Origin: an uncultured Candidatus Saccharibacteria bacterium
GTDB lineage: Bacteria; Patescibacteriota; Saccharimonadia; Saccharimonadales; Saccharimonadaceae
Reading direction: 5' to 3'
Length of the DNA stretch: 5,740 bases
Assembly (NCBI GenBank): GCA_915070155.1
Contig: CAJZFK010000050.1
Location: forward strand, 1-5,740
The first letter of the stretch is position 1; the number at the start of each line of letters is the position of its first letter. Positions 1-4,448 of this stretch are shown piece by piece. The notes beneath the pieces are model-generated. The model ran no database searches. It saw only the letters and a list, made by a program, of their open reading frames with translations, and had not been told where the DNA came from. A program made the translations under genes and the position numbers.

Positions 1-55
1 ATTATGTGACCTTCCCAAGGTTGAGATGGGAGTTCGACTCTCCCCATCCGCACCA
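1..55 (+). tRNA. tRNA-Gly (anticodon CCC), 3' part only
   Basis: This is the 3' portion of a tRNA; the acceptor 5' strand and most of the D arm lie beyond the left edge. The anticodon arm is 7-23: stem TGACC/GGTTG with two G-U pairs and loop TTCCCAA, giving anticodon CCC at 14-16, which reads the glycine codon GGG. A 4-base variable region (AGAT) follows. The T arm is GGGAG, loop TTCGACT, CTCCC. The acceptor 3' strand CATCCGC is at 45-51, the discriminator A at 52, and an encoded CCA at 53-55. All visible helices pair correctly, so the gene looks functional. Position 73 is A, whereas E. coli glycine tRNAs carry U73, so the charging enzyme may be of another GlyRS type (inference). The gene converges on the glycosyltransferase gene with only 12 bases between them and no room for a separate terminator. 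Confidence 0.9.
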
Positions 56-67
56 GGAATTATAAAA

Positions 68-1333
68 TTATCGCACGGCTCGCTCTGGTGATGTCCAGGT
101 TGTATGACGATTTGATAGGCTATTAGGAATATTCTTCCAGCGGATAATTGACTGAAAAGCTGTTATATATTCAATTGTAACCATTATGTAAACCAGCAAA
201 AATACAGCGGGTGAATATAGGGTTAGTTTCCATCGTTCATTATTAGCAATGGTCTTATCATTTCCGGTCCAAATACTAACTAGGGTCAAAATGATATAAG
301 TTGTCATAATTGAAATGATTGGTAAGTAGTTGCCTGTAGTTACACTATACCAAGCCATCCACAAAACAATTAAGGGTTCTATAATGATAAGTGCTTCATA
401 TAGTAGCGTTGTTGGCATTAGATACCAGGTTAATAGTTTTGAATATCGCTTGTCGGTACTGAAAAACATCTTGCGATTTTTCCAAAAAGTTTGCATGCGT
501 CCGTAGCGCCATCGGAATCGTTGTTTTACAAGAGATTTATAGGTCTGAACTGGCTCAGTGTACGCGATTGAATCAGAAGCAAAAACTACGCGGTTGCTTG
601 TCTCTCCTCCCATTGTAATAATTTTGAGTGTGAGGTCGATATCTTCGGTCATTGTGTCGGAATCGTAGTAATTCACCTTATCAAGAATCTCGCGACGAAA
701 AGTTGATCCAACTCCACCAATTATATATTCCATTCCCAGAGATGTATGTGTTCGTTTCATGTGATGGGAAATTAGATACTCATATTTTTGTGCTAAGCCA
801 ATAATAGTGCCGTTTCCGACTACTCGTACGTTTGATGCTGTTGCGGCAATTGATTTATCAAGGAAGTGGCGGGCTGAGTTTTTCAGGCATTTATTATCTA
901 TGGTTGAATCGGCGTCAAGCACCATGATAAGTTCACCCGTTGCACGCTCCTTGATTGCTTGGTTTAATGCTTCTGCCTTACCGCGATTTGGCCCTGATCG
1001 CATTTCTATCTTTGCTGAGCCATGATATTTATTTATGAACTGTTGGACAATTTCACTTGTGCGGTCTGTTGAACCGTCATTAGCTACGACTACCTGAAGA
1101 CGATCGCGAGGATATTCCGCCGCCAACACAGAACGTAAAGTTCGTTCTATACCAAGCTCCTCATTGTGAGCTGGTATTACTACCGTTAATTTTGGATAAC
1201 GAATATAACGGCGTTTTGTTGGTTGATAAGCAGAATGGTTGCTAATAATAGTATATAGAGTCAATCTAATTATACTATAAATACTGACAAGAAACAGGCC
1301 GCTAGTAATGATACTATTGAGTGTTTCTAGCAT
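68..1333 (-). CDS. Membrane-bound family 2 glycosyltransferase (polysaccharide-synthase type)
   Basis: The 421-residue protein has the GT-A fold motifs of processive GT2 enzymes in order: VIPAHNEE (52-59), ANDGSTD (84-90, nucleotide-sugar binding), DAD (140-142, metal/UDP binding), TEDID (229-233, catalytic base region) and QRFRW (271-275, the Q/RxxRW acceptor-site motif). A membrane segment lies near 11-31, and about three more follow the catalytic domain (roughly 303-330, 336-355, 371-395). This layout matches PgaC/IcaA, hyaluronan synthase and CESA-like enzymes, which polymerise a UDP-sugar on the cytoplasmic face and export the chain. The sugar cannot be told from sequence. There is no PilZ domain, so no direct c-di-GMP control is visible. 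The start is well fixed: an in-frame TGA lies 18 bases upstream and the next Met is residue 111. No clear ribosome site precedes it, but the start overlaps the upstream micro-gene by 20 bp, suggesting translational coupling. Stop TAA. The assignment to GT2 is firm; the product is unknown. Confidence 0.9.
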   Translation of the reverse strand: MLETLNSIITSGLFLVSIYSIIRLTLYTIISNHSAYQPTKRRYIRYPKLTVVIPAHNEELGIERTLRSVLAAEYPRDRLQVVVANDGSTDRTSEIVQQFINKYHGSAKIEMRSGPNRGKAEALNQAIKERATGELIMVLDADSTIDNKCLKNSARHFLDKSIAATASNVRVVGNGTIIGLAQKYEYLISHHMKRTHTSLGMEYIIGGVGSTFRREILDKVNYYDSDTMTEDIDLTLKIITMGGETSNRVVFASDSIAYTEPVQTYKSLVKQRFRWRYGRMQTFWKNRKMFFSTDKRYSKLLTWYLMPTTLLYEALIIIEPLIVLWMAWYSVTTGNYLPIISIMTTYIILTLVSIWTGNDKTIANNERWKLTLYSPAVFLLVYIMVTIEYITAFQSIIRWKNIPNSLSNRHTTWTSPERAVR

Positions 1334-1496
1334 TTTTAATTTTGTCCATCAATAGACTTAATAGAATAGCTGCACAGCAAATTAACGCAACCCCGAGTAA
1401 GATTGCTCCGTAGATGCCCATACCTGTATTTGCTAGTACTAGTCCAGCTGCAGTAGAGCCTCCCAATCCAGTAGCTGCTAGGTTTTGTCCTGTCAT
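1314..1496 (-). CDS. 60-residue membrane micro-protein with two LAxTG motifs
   Basis: I do not recognise a named family. The protein has LAATG at 6-10, LANTG at 21-25, a hydrophobic segment at about 28-49 and a basic tail with K52, K54 and R57. The order motif, membrane span, positive tail is that of a sortase cell-wall sorting signal, and LAxTG is the form known for class E sortases of actinobacteria. There is no separate signal peptide and no mature domain. The first charged residue is D51, so the positive-inside rule predicts N-terminus outside and C-terminus inside. That the gene is real is supported by a strong GAGGAG ribosome site (1505-1510, 8 bases before ATG), a near-consensus promoter upstream, and a 20-bp overlap with the glycosyltransferase gene. 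It may be a sortase substrate, or a small accessory subunit of the glycosyltransferase, as PgaD is for PgaC; both are inference. Stop TAG. Confidence 0.72.
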   Translation of the reverse strand: MTGQNLAATGLGGSTAAGLVLANTGMGIYGAILLGVALICCAAILLSLLMDKIKNARNTQ

Positions 1497-1535
1497 ATTA
1501 TTATCTCCTCACACATAAAGGCGCACTAAGTGGGC

Positions 1536-1567
1536 CGTATACTTTATAAATATTTATGTAGTATACG
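1536..1567. promoter_or_regulatory. 32-bp near-perfect palindrome over the -10 box and start site (putative operator)
   Basis: The outer arms CGTATACT (1536-1543) and AGTATACG (1560-1567) are exact inverted copies. Between them lies a perfect 12-bp palindrome, ATAAATATTTAT (1546-1557), on the same centre (1551.5). Only two symmetric pairs break the symmetry (1544/1559 and 1545/1558). The right arm contains the -10 box, and the centre coincides with the predicted transcription start, the usual place for a repressor that blocks RNA polymerase. A dimeric regulator is inferred, and none is encoded in the window. In RNA only the downstream half would be transcribed, so a DNA-level role is more likely than an RNA hairpin. 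Confidence 0.6.
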
Positions 1568-1588
1568 CTTCTTTTTTGTCTTTGTCAA
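1560..1588 (-). promoter_or_regulatory. Strong sigma-70-type promoter of the LAxTG/glycosyltransferase operon
   Basis: Read on the minus strand, the -35 box TTGACA (1583-1588) matches the consensus fully. A 17-base spacer follows, then TATACT (1560-1565), which matches the -10 consensus at 5 of 6. An A/T-only stretch just upstream of the -35 box (about 1589-1612) resembles an UP element. The predicted start is near 1553, giving a leader of about 57 bases that ends in the GAGGAG ribosome site. In the leader, 1520-1536 could form a small imperfect hairpin (GGC-C-CAC / GTG-C-GCC). Confidence 0.82.
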
Positions 1589-1642
1589 ATATATTTTATA
1601 ATATGTTTATGCTTATCACTTAGGAAGCGTGCAGAGATAATA

Positions 1643-1663
1643 ATTTACAGAGACTTTGTAAAT
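1643..1663. other. Weak A/T-rich inverted repeat in the spacer after the slipin gene
   Basis: ATTTACA (1643-1649) and TGTAAAT (1657-1663) form a 7-bp stem with a 7-base loop. Read in the slipin direction it is followed by TTATTATC, only loosely U-rich. It may be a weak terminator for the slipin transcript or chance in A/T-rich DNA. The rest of the spacer 1568-1761 shows no gene, only the -35 region and upstream element of the next operon and a short imperfect hairpin near 1710-1724. Confidence 0.25.
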
Positions 1664-1761
1664 AATTTAGGTTAATTAAAAACTTAATAAAGATAGTTAC
1701 ATTTTAATAATTGCCTTGCGATAATGCACGACTGAGTAGAGTTAGAAAATGTTTGGACTTA

Positions 1762-2508
1762 TTATTTCTTACCGCCACGAATTGCGTCGATGAGTTCGAT
1801 AGGGAATAACATCATCGTCTTTTGGCTTGGCTCTGTGGAGATTCGCTCTAAGGTATTCAATGTTCGTAGATTGATAGCGCCTTGAGTTTTTGCTAGGATT
1901 TCTGCAGCCTGAGCTAATGTCTCGGCTGCAGCTTTTTCACCGTCAGCGTTGATGATGTTGGCTCGTCGCTCGCGTTCTGCCTCGGCTTGTTTAGCCATGG
2001 CGCGCTTCATGTCGCCAGGAAGTTCGATATTCTGAATCTTAACGTTCTCGACATCGATGCCCCATTTGTCTGTTTCGGCATCAACAATTTCCTTGATCTG
2101 CTGGGAAATCTCTTCACGCTTGGCAAGCAAATCGTCCATATCAACATTACCGGTAACGTCGCGTAATGCTGCTTGGGCAAATTGGCTAGTCGCGTAAATA
2201 TAGTTCGTGGTTTCCAGTACGGCTTTTGGTGCGTTGATGACTCGGAAATAAACCACCGCATCAACGCCGACTGTGACGTTGTCCTTGGTGATGACTTCTT
2301 GTTTTGGAACGTCAATTGGAGTTGAACGAATATCGACCAACATCATTGTCTGCAATCCTGGAATGACGACTCTTAATCCTGGTTCGCGAACGCCGGTAAA
2401 TCGACCAAGCGTTAAAACCACGCCGCGCTGATATTGATTGACAATTTTAATGCCGCTTAGCACATAAAGCCCGATAAACGACAAGATTATTATTACGAAT
2501 GCTTCCAT
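1762..2508 (-). CDS. Slipin (stomatin-like SPFH/Band 7 membrane protein)
   Basis: The 248-residue protein begins with one hydrophobic anchor (about 3-20), followed directly by the SPFH domain (about 21-175). Slipin hallmarks are visible: NQYQRGVVLTLGRF (24-37), PGL (43-45), VDIRSTPIDVPKQEVITKDN (58-77), the WGI segment (149-151) and IELPGDMKRAMAKQAEAERE (161-180). A charged, alanine-rich helix (about 170-210) follows that probably forms the coiled coil used for oligomerisation. Members of the family build ring-like or cage-like membrane assemblies and scaffold lipids or membrane proteases. Many bacterial slipin genes lie next to nfeD or a serine protease gene, but neither is adjacent here. 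The start is supported by AGGAGG at 2513-2518, four bases before ATG, and an extended -10 promoter. Stop TAA. The family call is very firm; the cellular role in this organism is not known. Confidence 0.95.
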   Translation of the reverse strand: MEAFVIIILSFIGLYVLSGIKIVNQYQRGVVLTLGRFTGVREPGLRVVIPGLQTMMLVDIRSTPIDVPKQEVITKDNVTVGVDAVVYFRVINAPKAVLETTNYIYATSQFAQAALRDVTGNVDMDDLLAKREEISQQIKEIVDAETDKWGIDVENVKIQNIELPGDMKRAMAKQAEAERERRANIINADGEKAAAETLAQAAEILAKTQGAINLRTLNTLERISTEPSQKTMMLFPIELIDAIRGGKK

Positions 2509-2532
2509 TTTTCCTCCTATTTATATAGATCT

Positions 2533-2541
2533 ATTGTAGCA
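2533..2541 (-). promoter_or_regulatory. Extended -10 promoter of the slipin gene
   Basis: On the minus strand TGC precedes TACAAT (2533-2538), forming a TGn-extended -10 box. No good -35 box is seen at the usual distance, which fits an extended -10 promoter. The predicted start is near 2526, giving a leader under 20 bases that holds AGGAGG. It is divergent from the rarA promoter within about 60 bp. Confidence 0.6.
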
Positions 2542-2596
2542 TTTTGTGTGAGGAAAGTGTAACGGTGGAGACTTTTTGGCTTTATGGATTTCGCGA

Positions 2597-2602
2597 TATA
2601 AT
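2597..2602 (+). promoter_or_regulatory. TATAAT -10 box abutting the rarA start codon (leaderless mRNA likely)
   Basis: A perfect TATAAT lies at 2597-2602, then six bases (GGAAGT), then ATG at 2609. Transcription usually begins about seven bases after the -10 box, which would put +1 at or next to the A of ATG. No Shine-Dalgarno at useful spacing is present. The -35 region is weak: TTGGCT at 2576-2581 sits only 15 bases away. Confidence 0.58.
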
Positions 2603-2608
2603 GGAAGT

Positions 2609-3781
2609 ATGAGTGATATTAGGCAGCCGCTGGCTGAACAGATGAGACCGCAGACGCTGGACGAGGTGATAGGGCAAAGTCATTTGCTTGGTGAGGGCGA
2701 GTTATTGAGGCGAATCGTTAAGAATGGCGAGCCGGTCAGTTTGATATTGTGGGGTCCGCCGGGGACCGGGAAGACGACATTGGCGCGGATTATTGCGCGT
2801 GAGGTGAAGGCGGAGTTTATTGAGCTGTCGGCAGTTACAAGCGGAAAAAAGGACGTTGAACAAGTGATTGAACACGCTCGTCAAAACTGGAATTTAGGAC
2901 TTAGGACAATTCTATTCGTTGACGAAATTCATCGATTTAATAAAGCGCAGCAAGACGCGTTTTTGCCGCACGTTGAGAGTGGGCTAATTACGTTAATTGG
3001 TGCGACGACCGAGAATCCGAGCTTTGAAGTCATCACGCCGCTGCTGTCGCGTTCGCGGGTTTTGGTTCTTCAGCGATTGACAAAAGATGAAATCATATCC
3101 GTATTAAAAAGAGCGCTGAAAGTATTGAAAAAGTCCAAGCAAGTTTCGCCCAAAGCACTGGATTATTTGGCGGAATTATCAGATGGCGATGCAAGGGTGG
3201 CGCTGGGCAATTTGGAATTGGCGCTGAGTTTTAACGAAAAAGTAACGCCGGAAGTGGTTAAAGCGGCGGCTCAGAAGCGACTTCCGGGCTATGATAAAAA
3301 AGGCGATTCGCATTACGACGTGATTTCCGCTTTTATTAAGTCGCTAAGAGGTAGTGACGTGACGGCTGCGACGTATTATTTGGCGCGAATGATTGACGCG
3401 GGCGAGGATCCGAAGTTTATTGCTCGGCGAATGGTGGTTTTTGCGTCGGAAGATATCGGACTGGCGGGCAATGGTGCGCTGAGCTTGGCAATTGCAACGT
3501 TTGAGGCTGTCGAGCGCGTCGGTCTTCCGGAGGCGAAGTATAATTTATTCCATTGCGCTATTGCGTTGGCTCGCAGTCAGAAGTCACGTGAAATTACTGA
3601 TTTAATGTACGGCGCTTTTGAATTGGCACGTAAATATCCGAATTCTCCCGTGCCGTTACATCTCAGGAATGCTCCGACCAAATTGATGAAAGATTTGGGC
3701 TATAACAAGGATTACAAATGGCAAGCTGGTTTTAAGCACGATAAAGGATTTTTACCAGAGGAAATTAAGGATGTGGTATAA
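2609..3781 (+). CDS. rarA: Replication-associated recombination protein A (RarA/MgsA AAA+ ATPase)
   Basis: The 390-residue clamp-loader-like AAA+ ATPase acts at stalled or damaged replication forks, with SSB and recombination proteins as partners in model bacteria. Visible parts in order: N-terminal QPLAEQMRPQTLDEVIGQ (6-23), Walker A GPPGTGKTT (49-57), Walker B ILFVDEIHRF (101-110), sensor 1 GATTENP (131-137), sensor 2 region GDAR (193-196). The C-terminal family signature includes KKGDSHYDVISAFIKSLRGS (230-249), AGEDP (264-268) and ASEDIGLA (279-286), and the end reads FLPEE (381-385). All catalytic motifs are intact. The length is modest (E. coli RarA is about 447 residues), but nothing conserved appears missing. 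I chose ATG 2609 because the family usually starts just before QPLAE and because TATAAT lies just upstream. The in-frame TTG at 2576 would lie upstream of that promoter. Stop TAA. Confidence 0.96.
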   Translation: MSDIRQPLAEQMRPQTLDEVIGQSHLLGEGELLRRIVKNGEPVSLILWGPPGTGKTTLARIIAREVKAEFIELSAVTSGKKDVEQVIEHARQNWNLGLRTILFVDEIHRFNKAQQDAFLPHVESGLITLIGATTENPSFEVITPLLSRSRVLVLQRLTKDEIISVLKRALKVLKKSKQVSPKALDYLAELSDGDARVALGNLELALSFNEKVTPEVVKAAAQKRLPGYDKKGDSHYDVISAFIKSLRGSDVTAATYYLARMIDAGEDPKFIARRMVVFASEDIGLAGNGALSLAIATFEAVERVGLPEAKYNLFHCAIALARSQKSREITDLMYGAFELARKYPNSPVPLHLRNAPTKLMKDLGYNKDYKWQAGFKHDKGFLPEEIKDVV

Positions 3782-3782
3782 T
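3774..3782 (+). promoter_or_regulatory. Extended -10 promoter across the rarA stop codon
   Basis: TGG followed by TATAAT (3777-3782) forms a perfect extended -10 box that contains the rarA TAA stop (3779-3781). No -35 box is evident. The predicted start is near 3789, about 29 bases before the DUF2569-like ATG. A small perfect inverted repeat, ATTGG-CATTA-CCAAT (3781-3795), covers the start site and might be an operator or a 5' hairpin. Confidence 0.55.
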
Positions 3783-3804
3783 TGGCATTACCAATATTCT
3801 TAAA

Positions 3805-3810
3805 AGGAGA
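3805..3810 (+). promoter_or_regulatory. Ribosome binding site fixing the DUF2569-like start
   Basis: AGGAGA lies seven bases before ATG 3818. It decides between that ATG and the in-frame TTG at 3782, which overlaps the -10 box and has no ribosome site. Confidence 0.8.
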
Positions 3811-3817
3811 AGTTAAT

Positions 3818-4387
3818 ATGCCAAAACAAGAACCTCAGCAGCCGCAATATGCGCCACAGCCTGATCCAAACGCACAATACGGTCCCGCACCGCAACCTCA
3901 GAACACGCCATATGAGCAGCAGCCAGTCAGCCAGCAATATTTTGCACAACCTCAAGCAGCGCCAGTGCAATATGTCGTGATGGCGGAATCCCTGAAGGGT
4001 GTTAAGGGTTGGTTAATGTTCTTTGTGGTTTGTTTCGTTATCGGTAGCCTTGTCAATACAGCAGTGTTTTTCCAGGCGATAATGAATCTTAGCCAGCCTG
4101 AAAACGTCATTTCTTTGATATTTTCACCTGTACTAGTAGTCTTGGCTATTTGTGCGGTTGTGCTCATAACGATGCAGAAGCGTCTTGGTAAGTGGCTAGC
4201 TGTTGCTACGATCGCCACGGCTGGATTGGGCAATGTTGCGAATGCGGTAGTTATATATGCGTCTGGAAAGTCAGAAGTAGATGTCCCAGCATTTATTACC
4301 GGAATCGTTACAATGCTAATAGTAGAAGGATTGGTAATCTTGTACTTCTTTGCTTCTCGCCGAGTCAAAGAAACTCTTGTCAACTAA
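3818..4387 (+). CDS. Four-helix membrane protein, DUF2569-like, with Pro/Gln-rich N-terminal tail
   Basis: The 189-residue protein has two parts. Residues 1-52 are a disordered-looking tail rich in Pro, Gln and regularly spaced Tyr. Residues 60-189 carry four hydrophobic helices (about 65-88, 97-118, 125-147, 157-178). The GWL before helix 1 (64-66) and the ending YFFASRRVKETL (176-187) resemble DUF2569 proteins, which have no established function. Basic residues before helix 1 (K60, K63), between helices 2 and 3 (KRLGK, 121-125) and after helix 4 (RRVK, 181-184) put both ends and the tail in the cytoplasm. The gene has its own extended -10 promoter and a strong terminator, so it appears to be a single-gene unit, although read-through from rarA is possible. 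Stop TAA. The membrane topology is well supported; the family name is less certain. Confidence 0.82.
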   Translation: MPKQEPQQPQYAPQPDPNAQYGPAPQPQNTPYEQQPVSQQYFAQPQAAPVQYVVMAESLKGVKGWLMFFVVCFVIGSLVNTAVFFQAIMNLSQPENVISLIFSPVLVVLAICAVVLITMQKRLGKWLAVATIATAGLGNVANAVVIYASGKSEVDVPAFITGIVTMLIVEGLVILYFFASRRVKETLVN

Positions 4388-4401
4388 TTCCTTTCTGCGT
4401 A

Positions 4402-4435
4402 TAAAAATAAACCGCTCCATTACGGGGCGGTTTTT
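4402..4435. terminator. Bidirectional intrinsic terminator between convergent genes
   Basis: A 10-bp stem pairs AAACCGCTCC (4409-4418) with GGGGCGGTTT (4424-4433), with one T-G pair and loop ATTAC. On the + strand the T run continues to 4435. On the minus strand the stem is followed by TTTATTTTT, the complement of 4402-4410. It therefore serves both the DUF2569-like gene and typA, which end 21 bases before and 16 bases after the stem. Confidence 0.92.
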
Positions 4436-4448
4436 GTGGTTTACACGA

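Noticed and set aside
1700..1761. A classical terminator right after the slipin stop
   Set aside because: The only hairpin near 1710-1724 has a 5-bp stem with a G-T pair and no T run after it on the minus strand.
2576..2608. Possible 11-residue longer RarA starting at TTG 2576
   Set aside because: The extra residues are not family-like, and the TATAAT box lies inside this stretch, so it would not be transcribed from that promoter.
3782..3817. Possible longer DUF2569-like protein starting at TTG 3782
   Set aside because: The TTG overlaps the -10 box and has no ribosome site, while ATG 3818 has AGGAGA at seven bases.
3952..4383. 143-codon open frame antisense to the DUF2569-like gene
   Set aside because: It lies wholly inside a well-supported gene with promoter, ribosome site and terminator, and its translation resembles no family I know.
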